Positions 46,143 to 55,968 of a stretch of 64,000 bases of DNA are shown here, one piece after another. How positions within the stretch are numbered: position 1 is the first letter of the stretch; the number at the start of each line of letters is the position of its first letter. Made by a program: the position numbers and the translations under genes. The stretch comes from Azomonas tarimensis (GTDB lineage: Bacteria; Pseudomonadota; Gammaproteobacteria; Pseudomonadales; Pseudomonadaceae): the NCBI RefSeq assembly GCF_042648805.1, contig NZ_JBHRXZ010000022.1, forward strand, positions 806,001 to 870,000, read 5' to 3'. The notes beneath the pieces were generated by a model. The model saw only the letters and a list, made by a program, of their open reading frames with translations. It did no database searches and was not told the origin of the DNA.

Positions 46143-48656
46143 ATGTCCGCGCTACCCATCGATACCGCCCTGCCAGCGTTGCTCGCCGCGCTGCGCGCTC
46201 GTGACGAAGTGGTGCTGGAAGCACCTCCTGGCGCGGGCAAGACCACCCGGGTGCCGCTGGCGCTGCTGGACCAGCCGTGGCTCGCCGGGCAGGGCATTCT
46301 CATGCTCGAACCGCGGCGACTGGCGGCGCGTGCGGCGGCCGAGCGGCTGGCCCAGAGCCTGGGCGAGCGGGTTGGCGAAACGGTGGGCTACCGCATCCGC
46401 CTGGACAGCCGGGTCGGGCCGCGCACGCGCCTGGAGGTGGTCACCGAAGGCATCCTCGCCCGGCGCCTGCAGGACGACCCGGCGCTCGAAGGCGTCGGCC
46501 TGGTGATCTTCGATGAATTCCACGAGCGCAGCCTGGATGCGGACCTGGCGCTGGCGCTGACCCTCAACGCCCGCGCGCTGCTGCGCGACACCCCGCTCAA
46601 GGTTTTGCTGATGTCCGCCACCCTGGAGGGCGAGCGCTTGTCGCTGCTGCTCGACGGCGCGCCGGTGGTGCGCAGCGAGGGGCGCATGTACCCGGTAGTG
46701 ATCCGCTGGGGTCGCCCCTGGCAGGCCGGCGAGCGCCTCGAGCCACGGGTGGTCCAGCGGGTGCTGGAGGCGCTGGACGAGGAAACCGGCAGCCTGTTGG
46801 TGTTTCTGCCGGGGCAGGCCGAGATCCGCCGGGTCGCCCAGGACTTGGCCGAGGCACTGGCCGGGCGTGACGCTGTGCTGCTGTGCCCCTTGCATGGCGA
46901 GTTGGAACTGTCCGCCCAGCGTGCGGCCATCGAGCCGGCGCCGGCCGGGCGGCGCAAGGTGGTGCTGGCCACCAACATCGCCGAGACCAGCCTGACCATC
47001 GAAGGGGTGCGGGTGGTGATCGATGCCGGCCTGGCGCGGGTGCCGCGCTTCGATCCGTCCAGCGCCATGACCCGCCTGGACACCCGGCGCATCTCCCGCG
47101 CCTCGGCCGAGCAGCGTGCCGGCCGTGCCGGGCGGCTGGAGCCTGGCGTTTGCTACCGCTTGTGGTCAGAGGACCAGCACGCCCAGCTTCCAGCCTATGG
47201 CGAGGCGGAAATTCTCCAGGCCGATCTGTCGGGCCTGGCCCTGCAGCTGGCTCGCTGGGGCGCGGCGCCTGACGAGCTGTGCTGGTTGGACCCGCCACCG
47301 CCGGCGGCGCACGCCCAGGCCCAGGGGCTGCTGCAGCGACTGGGCGCGCTCGAGGAAGGCGCCGGGCTTCGCCTCACGCCCCACGGACAGGCCATGGCCG
47401 AGTTGCCTGCCCATCCGCGCCTGGCCCATCTGCTGTTGCGCGGCCAGGCGCTTGGGCTGGCGCCGCTGGCCTGCGAGATCGCTGCCTTGCTGGTGGAGCG
47501 CGACATCGGTCGTGGCGCCGGAGCCGATCTGGCCAACCGGCTGGTATTGTTGGCGGCCGGCCGCGGCGATGGCGCGGTGCAGCGGGTGCGACAGCTGGCG
47601 CGGCAGTTCCGCGGCATGCTACCGGCGGCGTCACGCCCCGCGCCGGTTGACGCCGAAGGCGGGCACTGGCCCGGGGCGCTGCTGGCGTTCGCCTACCCCG
47701 ACCGGATCGCCCGCCAGCGCCGGCACGGCGGCACCGATTATCGGCTGGCCAACGGTCGCGCCGCCCAGTTCGGTGAGGTCGACGCACTGATGAAGCACGA
47801 ATGGCTGGTGATCGCCGAGCTGGGCGGTCGTCAGGGTCAGCGCGAGGAGCGCATCTACCGCGCCGCCGCGCTCGATCCGGCCCTGTTCGAGGGGATGCTG
47901 GGCGAGTGCGTGGTCGAGCGTGACCAACTGGAGTGGGACGAGCGCGAGGGCGTTTTGCGCGCCGAGCGCCAGCGTCGGGTCGGCGAGCTGGTGCTGGCCA
48001 GTGTGCCGCTGGAGCCTGACGCCGATGCGCGCGCAAGGGCGCTGCTGGATCTGGTGCGGCGCAAGGGGTTGGAATTGTTGCCCTGGACGCCGGAACTGCG
48101 TCAGTGGCAGGCGCGGGTCATGCTGTTGCGCCAGGGCCTGGGCCGTAGTGGGAGCAGCAGCGGGGTCAGCGATTGGCCGGATGTGAGCGATGCGGCACTG
48201 CTGGCGCGGCTCGAGGACTGGCTCTTGCCCTACCTGGGCAAGGTCAGCCGCCTGGCTCATTTCGCCAGCCTGGACCTGGCCGCCATGCTCTCCACCCTGC
48301 TGCCCTGGCCACTGCCGCAGCAGCTCGATGAGCTGGCGCCGGAAAGTATCCGCGTGCCGTCCGGCTCGCGCATCCGCCTGGATTACAACGAGCAGCCGCC
48401 GGTGCTGGCGGTGCGTCTGCAGGAGCTGTTCGGCCTGGCCGACACCCCGCGCATCCTCGGCGGGCGGCTGGCGGTCAAGTTGCACCTGTTGTCGCCGGCG
48501 CGGCGGCCGGTGCAGGTCACCGGGAATCTGGCGAGCTTCTGGGCCAACACCTATGCCGAGGTCAAAAAGGATCTGAAGGGGCGCTATCCCAAGCACTACT
48601 GGCCGGACGACCCGCTGGTGGCCGAACCGACTGCGCGCGCCAAGCCCAGGCGCTAG
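46143..48656 (+). CDS. hrpB: ATP-dependent helicase HrpB
   Basis: 837 residues, the HrpB length. Motifs of a DEAH-type helicase: Walker A EAPPGAGKTTRVPLALL, Ia LEPRRLAARAAAERLA, II as DEFHERSLDADLAL (DEFH), III LMSATLEGERL, IV LVFLPGQAEI, V VLATNIAETSLTIEGV and VI SRASAEQRAGRAGRLEPG. The C-terminal HrpB-specific region includes PSGSRIRLDYNEQPPVLAVR and LASFWANTYAEVKKDLKGRYPK (shown in parts). Cytoplasmic RNA helicase of unknown main role. Start at 46143 (MSALPIDTALPALLAALRAR). Ends with a 4-base overlap with the convergent YciC-like gene. Confidence 0.95.
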   Translation: MSALPIDTALPALLAALRARDEVVLEAPPGAGKTTRVPLALLDQPWLAGQGILMLEPRRLAARAAAERLAQSLGERVGETVGYRIRLDSRVGPRTRLEVVTEGILARRLQDDPALEGVGLVIFDEFHERSLDADLALALTLNARALLRDTPLKVLLMSATLEGERLSLLLDGAPVVRSEGRMYPVVIRWGRPWQAGERLEPRVVQRVLEALDEETGSLLVFLPGQAEIRRVAQDLAEALAGRDAVLLCPLHGELELSAQRAAIEPAPAGRRKVVLATNIAETSLTIEGVRVVIDAGLARVPRFDPSSAMTRLDTRRISRASAEQRAGRAGRLEPGVCYRLWSEDQHAQLPAYGEAEILQADLSGLALQLARWGAAPDELCWLDPPPPAAHAQAQGLLQRLGALEEGAGLRLTPHGQAMAELPAHPRLAHLLLRGQALGLAPLACEIAALLVERDIGRGAGADLANRLVLLAAGRGDGAVQRVRQLARQFRGMLPAASRPAPVDAEGGHWPGALLAFAYPDRIARQRRHGGTDYRLANGRAAQFGEVDALMKHEWLVIAELGGRQGQREERIYRAAALDPALFEGMLGECVVERDQLEWDEREGVLRAERQRRVGELVLASVPLEPDADARARALLDLVRRKGLELLPWTPELRQWQARVMLLRQGLGRSGSSSGVSDWPDVSDAALLARLEDWLLPYLGKVSRLAHFASLDLAAMLSTLLPWPLPQQLDELAPESIRVPSGSRIRLDYNEQPPVLAVRLQELFGLADTPRILGGRLAVKLHLLSPARRPVQVTGNLASFWANTYAEVKKDLKGRYPKHYWPDDPLVAEPTARAKPRR

Positions 48657-49315
48657 GGCTTTTGCGGCTCGCTGGAGATCATCATGAACAGGCGGAAGAA
48701 CACCACCGTACCAAACAGTTGACCCATGCCCAGCAGGCCGTCCACGGCGAGCCCGGTGATCGGGTCGGCGTCCGCCGACAGGCCTTCGCTGGCCAGGGCG
48801 CTGAGCAGCCAGAGCGGCATGATCACCACCAGCACGCAGTTCAGGACTGGCAGAAAGCGCCCGCGGGTCAGGGCAAAGCTCTCCTTCATAGCCGCCAGCG
48901 GAGTCAGGCCGCGTTGTATCAGCAGGAACTCGGCGAAAGCCAGCTTCACCATCACCCAGATGCCAGGGAGGATGAACAGCGAGGCGCCGATGATGATCAG
49001 CAACGAACTGAGGGCCACCAGCAAGGCCAGCGGCAACCAGCGCTGCAGGGCCATGGCCAGCAACTGGCTGGGGGAGACGTCCATGCCGCGGCTGCGTGCG
49101 TCGAGAAAGAGGATCAGCGCACCGGTGTAGAGCGGATAGAACAGCATGCCGGCGAGCATGTCGTGCATCGATCGATCGGCATCGCCCAGCCACAGGCCGA
49201 GCGCCAGGCGGGCGCCGCTCTCCACCAGGATCAGCGGCAGGCACAGGCGAACGATGAACAGCAGGTTGTGCGAGAAGAAAAACCAGGCGTCGCGCAGCAC
49301 GGCAAACAGATTCAT
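48653..49315 (-). CDS. YciC-like multi-pass membrane protein
   Basis: 220 residues with about six membrane segments, among them LLFIVRLCLPLILVESGARL, MLAGMLFYPLYTGALILFLD, LPLALLVALSSLLIIIGASL and VLNCVLVVIMPLWLLSALAS. FAEFLLIQRGLTPLAAMKES with FALTRGRFLPV is the UPF0259/YciC pattern. Start chosen at 49315 (MNLFAVLRDAWFFFSHN), the conserved beginning. No function is established. The stop overlaps hrpB by 4 bases. Confidence 0.82.
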   Translation of the reverse strand: MNLFAVLRDAWFFFSHNLLFIVRLCLPLILVESGARLALGLWLGDADRSMHDMLAGMLFYPLYTGALILFLDARSRGMDVSPSQLLAMALQRWLPLALLVALSSLLIIIGASLFILPGIWVMVKLAFAEFLLIQRGLTPLAAMKESFALTRGRFLPVLNCVLVVIMPLWLLSALASEGLSADADPITGLAVDGLLGMGQLFGTVVFFRLFMMISSEPQKP

Positions 49316-49433
49316 ATCCAGACAGGCGTGGTCGAACGGGGGCGACACTCTATCAGTTCAACTGCTGCCGTGGGCATGCGGCTGCGCCTGCTAGAATCGC
49401 GACCCTTTGCCTCGCTACCGCTGGAGCGCCACC

Positions 49434-50753
<1,320 letters not shown>

Positions 50754-50755
50754 GG

Positions 50756-51280
50756 CTAGGTCCCGGAGCGCACTGATTCATCCGTTCGGTGAAAGGGCAT
50801 CACCTCCCTTGCTCCCGCCTCGTCGCCATCGCCGCGGCGGAACGGCCGGGGCGGCTCGCTGGGCAGGTGGGTCGGCCGCTGTCGGGTCACGGCCGGGCGC
50901 TCGCGCAGGCCATGCAGCGCCAGCCCGGCGGAGGCGGCGCCCAGGACCCACCAGGCGAGCAGCAAGAGGTCGTAGCCGATGGGCGCGGAACCGCTGATCA
51001 GGGCCGTGGCGAGACGCGCGAGGGCGAGTGCGGCCATGCCGCCCAGCAGCATCACCAGAGCGCTGGAAACGCGCTCGCTGTCGCGCAGGCTCCAGTAGAG
51101 AAAAGCGGCCAGTCCCAGTGGCAGGCCGCCGAGCCAGGCACGCATCAGGCCGATCGAATTGGCGTCCATCAGCAGCGTGCCGGTAAGGATGGCAATCTCC
51201 TGGGGGCGCCAGCAAAAGGCCAGGCCAAAAGCTACCAGGATCAATCCCTGGCAGATGACGACGGAGCGAGCGAAACGCAT
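50756..51280 (-). CDS. Hypothetical four-helix membrane protein (DUF4345-like)
   Basis: 174 residues. Four membrane segments: VVICQGLILVAFGLAFCW, LMRAWLGGLPLGLAAFLYWS, ALVMLLGGMAALALARLATA and GYDLLLLAWWVLGAASAGLA; then a 45-residue arginine/proline-rich tail. Start at 51280 has AGGAGG 7 bases upstream. The pattern resembles DUF4345, but I am unsure. Convergent with rhlE, whose stop is 2 bp away. Confidence 0.68.
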   Translation of the reverse strand: MRFARSVVICQGLILVAFGLAFCWRPQEIAILTGTLLMDANSIGLMRAWLGGLPLGLAAFLYWSLRDSERVSSALVMLLGGMAALALARLATALISGSAPIGYDLLLLAWWVLGAASAGLALHGLRERPAVTRQRPTHLPSEPPRPFRRGDGDEAGAREVMPFHRTDESVRSGT

Positions 51281-51459
51281 GTCAGTTCCTCCTGAAAGCC
51301 GCACGGCATTCCTTTGTATGGCCGTATTCCAGTGGAAATTTGATGGGAAACATGGCGTTTCGTTCCTGTCAGGATGTAACCGACCATGTGTCGCTTCCGG
51401 GCTTGCGGCCCGCAATCGAGGCGTTATGCTGCATCGACGCTTAATCCGGAGACCTGTCC

Positions 51460-51897
51460 ATGCGCCGCCTGCTGTTCATTGCCACCCTTTTTGTCGGTTT
51501 TGCCCAGGCGGCCGAACCGCTGTTGATCGATGTCCATCGTGACGCCAACTGCGGCTGCTGCAAGGACTGGATCACCCATCTCGAAGACAACGGCTTTACC
51601 GTCCGGGACCATGTCGAGCGAGACATGGGTGCGATCAAGCTGAACCTCGGCGTGCCCTATCGGCTGGCGTCCTGCCATACAGGGGTGATCGACGGCAAGT
51701 TCGTCGAAGGCCATGTCCCGGCCGCAGACGTGTTCAAGCTGCGTGAGGATCCGACGTTGATCGGCGCTGCCGTGCCGGGCATGCCAGTGGGCTCGCCGGG
51801 CATGGAAATGGGCGGCCGCCAGGATGCCTATCAGGTGATCGGCCTCGATCGCCAGGGCCGCGAAAGCGTGCTGACGGAGTATCCGGGCAATCGCTGA
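51460..51897 (+). CDS. DUF411 exported metal-binding protein
   Basis: 145 residues: signal peptide (RRLLFIATLFVGFAQA), then LIDVHRDANCGCCKDWITHL with a CxCC motif, GVPYRLASCHTGVIDGKFVE, HVPAADVFKL and a methionine/glycine-rich GMPVGSPGMEMGGR. DUF411 proteins are periplasmic and associated with copper or other metal resistance. ATG at 51460. It stands alone between a divergent membrane-protein gene and a convergent phosphatase gene. Confidence 0.88.
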   Translation: MRRLLFIATLFVGFAQAAEPLLIDVHRDANCGCCKDWITHLEDNGFTVRDHVERDMGAIKLNLGVPYRLASCHTGVIDGKFVEGHVPAADVFKLREDPTLIGAAVPGMPVGSPGMEMGGRQDAYQVIGLDRQGRESVLTEYPGNR

Positions 51898-51912
51898 GTC
51901 CTGTCGCTTCGC

Positions 51913-52512
51913 TCAGTCCCGGTTTTCCAGCCAGCGGTGCAGTTCGGCACAATCGCGGGCGTGACCATCGGCCAGTTCCGGCCAGAGGTTGTCGGGCGTG
52001 TTCACCAGCACGCCCCGGGCGCCCGCTGCCCTTGCGCACTCCAGGTCCATGCGAAAGTCGCCGACCATCACCAGTTGCTGCGGTGCTACCTGCCAACGGG
52101 CGGCCAGATGCAGCAGGCCACCGGGGTGTGGCTTCGGCGGCGCCTCGTCGCGGCCGAGAATCTCCTCGGGCCGAAAGAACTCGCCCAGTCCCACCGCCTC
52201 CAGTGTCACCAGCGCCAGCTCGTGGGCGTTGCGGGTGAGCACGCCGAGGCGGCAGTCTCGACGTTGCAGTTCCTCCAGCAACTCCCGGGCACCCTCCGCG
52301 GGGCGTGCCGCGCAGGCCAGTTCGCGCTCGTGGTCGAGCAGCCAGGCGCGCTTGGGCGCGGCCTCGGCGTCGGGCAGGCTGGCCAGGTGATGCAGGATGT
52401 CGTCGTCCGCCGGGATGTCCAGCGCCTGGCGGATGGCGGCGAAATCATGCACGGCGATGGTCAGGGTGCCGTCCATGTCGAACACCCAGTGGCGGCTGTC
52501 GGTGAACTTTAT
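51913..52512 (-). CDS. HAD-superfamily phosphatase with an apparent non-standard start
   Basis: 199 residues if it begins at ATA, 52512. HAD motifs: HWVFDMDGTLTIAVHDFAAI (I), LGVLTRNAHELALVTLEAVG (II), PPKPHPGGLLHLAARW (III) and VMVGDFRMDLECARAAGA (IV). Phosphoglycolate-phosphatase-like; substrate unknown. There is no ATG, GTG or TTG between the upstream stop region and motif I other than the GTG/ATG inside motif I. A good GGGAGGA ribosome site sits at the right distance from ATA 52510-52512, and the upstream tesB stop overlaps it (ATAA). An ancestral ATGA overlap probably mutated. CTG at 52518 is an alternative. Confidence 0.78.
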   Translation of the reverse strand: MKFTDSRHWVFDMDGTLTIAVHDFAAIRQALDIPADDDILHHLASLPDAEAAPKRAWLLDHERELACAARPAEGARELLEELQRRDCRLGVLTRNAHELALVTLEAVGLGEFFRPEEILGRDEAPPKPHPGGLLHLAARWQVAPQQLVMVGDFRMDLECARAAGARGVLVNTPDNLWPELADGHARDCAELHRWLENRD

Positions 52513-53375
52513 GCCCAGTCCTCCCGGCGCCGCATCAGCCCTTCCTGGGCGACGCTGGCCACCAGTTCGCCCGCCTCGTTGTAGAAACGGCCGTGAGCCA
52601 GGCCGCGGCCGCCGCCTGCCCAGGGGCTTTCCAGGCTGTAGAGCAGCCACTGGTCCATGCGCACGTCGCGATGGAACCAGAGGGCGTGATCGAGGCTGGC
52701 CACCTGCATGTCCGGCTGCCACATGGTCACCGCATGGGGCAGCAGAGCCGTGGGCAGCAGCATGCAGTCCGAGGCATAGGCGAGCAGGCAGCGGTGCAGC
52801 GCCTGGTCGCCTGAGACGGCCGTGGACGCGCGCATCCAGGCCTGATGCAGCGCCGGTTGCGGTTGCGCAAGCAGCGGGTCGCCGTGCAGCACCGGACGAA
52901 TCTCGATACCGCTGGGCGCGCGGCTGGCCTCGGTGACCCGTCGCGGCAGGCGGTCGCCGAGCTGGCGGACCAGGGTTTCGACATTCTCCAGGCTCTCCGG
53001 TGGCGGCGCCTCGGGCATCGCCGGCTGATGGGCGAAACCCTCCTCGAGCTGCTGAAACGAGGCGATCGCGCTGAAGATCACCTGGCCCTTCTGGATAGCG
53101 CTGATCCGCCGGGTGCTGAAGCTGCCGCCGTCGCGCAGGCGATCCACCTGATAGATCACTGGCAACTGGGCATCGCCCGGGCGCAGGAAATAACCATGAA
53201 GCGAATGCGCGCCGCGACCTTCGAGTGTACGGGTGGCCGCCGAAAGGGCCTGCCCGAGCACCTGCCCACCGTAGAGCTGGCGCAGGCCGAGATCCTCGCT
53301 CTGGCCGCGGAACAGGTTTTCTTCAAGCGCTTCGAGCACCAGCAGGTCGGCGGGGGTATCGACGCATCGGGTCAT
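52509..53375 (-). CDS. tesB: Acyl-CoA thioesterase II
   Basis: 288 residues, double hot-dog TesB: EENLFRGQSEDLGLRQLYGG, QVLGQALSAATRTL, HSLHGYFLRPGDAQLPVIYQ, VDRLRDGGSFSTRRISAIQK, and in the second half ASLDHALWFHRDVRMDQWLL with RGLAHGRFYNEAGELVASVA. It hydrolyses acyl-CoA to free acid and CoA. ATG at 53375. The stop TAA lies within the start region of the HAD gene. Divergent from the HDAC-like gene. Confidence 0.94.
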   Translation of the reverse strand: MTRCVDTPADLLVLEALEENLFRGQSEDLGLRQLYGGQVLGQALSAATRTLEGRGAHSLHGYFLRPGDAQLPVIYQVDRLRDGGSFSTRRISAIQKGQVIFSAIASFQQLEEGFAHQPAMPEAPPPESLENVETLVRQLGDRLPRRVTEASRAPSGIEIRPVLHGDPLLAQPQPALHQAWMRASTAVSGDQALHRCLLAYASDCMLLPTALLPHAVTMWQPDMQVASLDHALWFHRDVRMDQWLLYSLESPWAGGGRGLAHGRFYNEAGELVASVAQEGLMRRREDWA

Positions 53376-53519
53376 GGCTTCTGTCCGGGCAAAAAAGCCA
53401 TGGTACGGCTTCGCGCCCTGCCGCTCCAGCCAGCCGACCGACGCACCCGCGGTCGGCGTGCCTTGAGCGGTCCTCCAGGCTGTTGCGATACTGCAGAGGC
53501 TTTCCGACGGGTTTCCCCC

Positions 53520-54440
53520 ATGCCGCTACCTCTGGTGTATCACGACGACTACAGCCCGGCGCTGCCCGATGGCCACCGCTTTCCCATGGAGAAGTTTCGC
53601 CTGTTGCGCGATCACCTGGTGCAACGCGGCTTGAGCACCGATGCGGCGCTGTTGCGCCCGGAAACCTGTTCGCCCGAGATCCTCGCGCTGGCCCATGACC
53701 GGACGTACATCGAACGTTATTGCAGCGGCGAGATGAGCCGCGAGGAGCTGCGCCGCCTGGGCCTGCCGTGGAGCTCCGAGCTGGCGCGGCGCACGCTGCG
53801 GGCCGTGGGCGGCTCGTTGCTCACGGCCGATAAGGCGCTGACTCACGGGCTGGCCTGTCACCTCGCCGGCGGCACCCACCACGCCCATCATGACCATGCC
53901 TCGGGCTTCTGCATCTTCAACGATCTGGCGGTGATCGCCCTGTCGCTGCTGGAAAGCGGGCGGGTCGGGCGGGTGCTGATCTTCGACTGCGACGTGCACC
54001 AGGGCGACGGTACTGCGCGGATACTGGAGTCGGTCCCCGACGCGATCACGGTGTCGCTGCATTGCGAAAAGAACTTTCCGGTGAGCAAGGCCCGCAGCGA
54101 CTGGGACATCGACCTGCCGCCGGGAATGGGTGACGCCGACTACCTACGCAAGGTCGACGAGGTGCTGGGTTACCTGTTGCCGCTGTACCAGCCGGACCTG
54201 GTGCTCTACGACGCCGGGGTCGATGTACACCGGGACGATGCCCTGGGCCTGCTGATGCTCAGCGACGAGGGTTTGCGCGCCCGCGACCGGGCTGTGCTCG
54301 ACCACTGCCTGGGGCGGGATATCCCGGTCTGCGGGCTGATCGGCGGTGGCTACGACAAGGACCGGGCCGCGGTCGCCCGCCGCCACGCGACCCTGCACTT
54401 CGCCGCCGCCGAGGCGTGGGTCAGGCATGGGTTGGGGTAG
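53520..54440 (+). CDS. Histone deacetylase-like amidohydrolase
   Basis: 306 residues of the arginase/deacetylase fold: LVYHDDYSPALPDGHRFPME, HLAGGTHHAHHDHASGFCIF with the catalytic His pair, FNDLAVIAL, IFDCDVHQGDGTARIL and VLYDAGVDVHRDDALG with the zinc-ligand Asp/His/Asp. The GGTHHA version is typical of class IV (HDAC11-like) bacterial members, which may remove fatty-acyl or acetyl groups from small molecules or proteins. ATG at 53520 is the conserved start; the longer open frame to the left lies antisense to tesB and is spurious. Confidence 0.9.
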   Translation: MPLPLVYHDDYSPALPDGHRFPMEKFRLLRDHLVQRGLSTDAALLRPETCSPEILALAHDRTYIERYCSGEMSREELRRLGLPWSSELARRTLRAVGGSLLTADKALTHGLACHLAGGTHHAHHDHASGFCIFNDLAVIALSLLESGRVGRVLIFDCDVHQGDGTARILESVPDAITVSLHCEKNFPVSKARSDWDIDLPPGMGDADYLRKVDEVLGYLLPLYQPDLVLYDAGVDVHRDDALGLLMLSDEGLRARDRAVLDHCLGRDIPVCGLIGGGYDKDRAAVARRHATLHFAAAEAWVRHGLG

Positions 54441-54452
54441 ATCCCTGGACAC

Positions 54453-54514
54453 GTAGGAGCGAGCTTGCTCGCGAACCATCGGTAGCTGCACTTCGCGAGC
54501 AAACTCGCTCCTAC
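54453..54514. repeat. Single REPIN (inverted REP pair)
   Basis: GTAGGAGCGAGCTTGCTCGC and the inverted GCGAGCAAACTCGCTCCTAC are separated by 20-odd bases. Same REP family as the array at 19681, with one mismatch in the second arm. It lies just after the HDAC-like gene and may stabilise its mRNA. Confidence 0.92.
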
Positions 54515-54595
54515 GGATGCGCGGGCGCCGCGCCCGGGCTGGGCTTCGGTCTGGCAGGGGCCTAAAATCGCAGCCTTCTCTTACGGACCACGCGC

Positions 54596-55825
54596 ATGCC
54601 TGCTCAACCCCGCTCCCCCCATGTCGCCGTCATCGGCGGTGGTCCTGCCGGACTGATGGCCGCCGAGGTGATTGCCAGGGCGGGTCTGGTGGTGGACATC
54701 TACGACGCCATGCCCTCGGTCGGTCGCAAGTTCCTGCTGGCTGGCGTCGGCGGGATGAACATCACCCACTCAGAACCCTTCGAGCCCTTCGTCGGCCGCT
54801 ACCGAGCGCGCGCCGAGACCCTGCGGCCGCTGCTGGAAGCCTTCACCCCCGATGACCTGCGCGTCTGGATTCACCGGCTGGGCATCGAAACTTTCGTCGG
54901 CAGCTCCGGCCGCGTGTTCCCTCGCGATATGAAGGCAGCGCCGCTGTTGCGCGCCTGGCTCAAGCGCCTGCGCGAGGCCGACGTGCGCCTTCACACCCGT
55001 CATCGCTGGCTAGGCTGGCGCGACGACGGCGCCCTGCGCCTGGCCACGCCCGAGGGCGAGCAGGCGATCCACGCCGACGCCACCGTGCTGGCCCTGGGCG
55101 GCGGCAGCTGGGCACGGCTGGGCTCGAACGGCGCCTGGGTGCCGCTGCTGGCGGCGCAGGGCGTAGAGATCGCGCCGCTGCAGCCGGCCAACTGCGGCTT
55201 CGAGGTGCCGGGGTGGAGCGATCACCTGTGCCAGCGCTTCGCCGGCGCGCCGCTCAAGGGGATCGGCCTGGCGCTCGACGGTGCGGCGAGCCGCAAGGGC
55301 GAGTGCGTACTGACCGAGTGGGGCGTCGAGGGCAGCCTTGTCTATGCCCTGTCCGCGTCGATTCGCGAGCGCATCGTTGATGATGGCGAGGCGCGGCTGG
55401 TGCTGGACCTGTTGCCTGATCGGCCGCTCGATAATGTGGCCGTGGCCCTGGCCAAACCGCGCGGCTCGCAGTCCATGGCCAGGCACCTCGCCCGGCAGCT
55501 CAAGCTCGACGGGGCCAAGGCGGCGCTGTTGCGCGAACTGGCGCCGGCGGAGGCGTTCGCCGATCCGGCTCGGCTGGCGATGCTGATCAAGGCGCTGCCG
55601 CTGGTGGTCGTTCGTTCTCGACCGCTGGACGAGGCGATCAGCAGTGCCGGAGGGGTGACTTTCGAGGCGCTGGATAAGGGGTTGATGCTGAAAGCGCTGC
55701 CCGGGGTGTTCTGTGCCGGGGAAATGCTGGATTGGGAGGCGCCCACCGGGGGCTATCTGCTGACGGCCTGTTTTGCCAGCGGCAAGGCGGCAGGGGAAGG
55801 GGTATTGCGGTGGCTCGAATTATAG
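54596..55825 (+). CDS. HI0933/YhiN-family flavoprotein (TIGR03862-like)
   Basis: 409 residues. N-terminal FAD motif VAVIGGGPAGLMAAEVIARA, then GRKFLLAGVGGMNITHSEPF, GSSGRVFPRDMKAAPLLRAW, VLALGGGSWARLGSNGAWVP and a C-terminal AGGVTFEALDKGLMLKALPG plus GEMLDWEAPTGGYLLTACFA. This matches the uncharacterised HI0933/BaiN-like oxidoreductase group, which reduces an unknown substrate with FAD. ATG at 54596. Convergent with trmA across a palindrome-rich gap. Confidence 0.88.
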   Translation: MPAQPRSPHVAVIGGGPAGLMAAEVIARAGLVVDIYDAMPSVGRKFLLAGVGGMNITHSEPFEPFVGRYRARAETLRPLLEAFTPDDLRVWIHRLGIETFVGSSGRVFPRDMKAAPLLRAWLKRLREADVRLHTRHRWLGWRDDGALRLATPEGEQAIHADATVLALGGGSWARLGSNGAWVPLLAAQGVEIAPLQPANCGFEVPGWSDHLCQRFAGAPLKGIGLALDGAASRKGECVLTEWGVEGSLVYALSASIRERIVDDGEARLVLDLLPDRPLDNVAVALAKPRGSQSMARHLARQLKLDGAKAALLRELAPAEAFADPARLAMLIKALPLVVVRSRPLDEAISSAGGVTFEALDKGLMLKALPGVFCAGEMLDWEAPTGGYLLTACFASGKAAGEGVLRWLEL

Positions 55826-55960
55826 GGTGGACAACGGCGCAGCCTTGTCCACCGGTGGAGCCTGTCAGTGGAGCCAAGGAAAGCGGTAGGCCCTGATACT
55901 GCAGGTGACGCCAGTGGGACCCAGTGGTGGGAAAGGCTACGCCGTTTCCCACCCAACAAA
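55826..55960. repeat. Two palindromic elements between convergent genes
   Basis: First: GGTGGACAA, CGGCGCAGCC, TTGTCCACC (55829-55856). Second: GTGGGAAA, GGCTACGCC, GTTTCCCAC (55925-55952). Both have a GC-rich core with flanking inverted arms and resemble each other in layout, as dispersed Pseudomonas palindromes do. They probably terminate or stabilise transcripts from both sides. Confidence 0.75.
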
Positions 55961-55968
55961 TCAACGCT

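Noticed and set aside
52845..53519. N-terminal extension of the deacetylase-like protein from 52845
   Set aside because: The stretch lies antisense to tesB; the conserved start of the family is at 53520.
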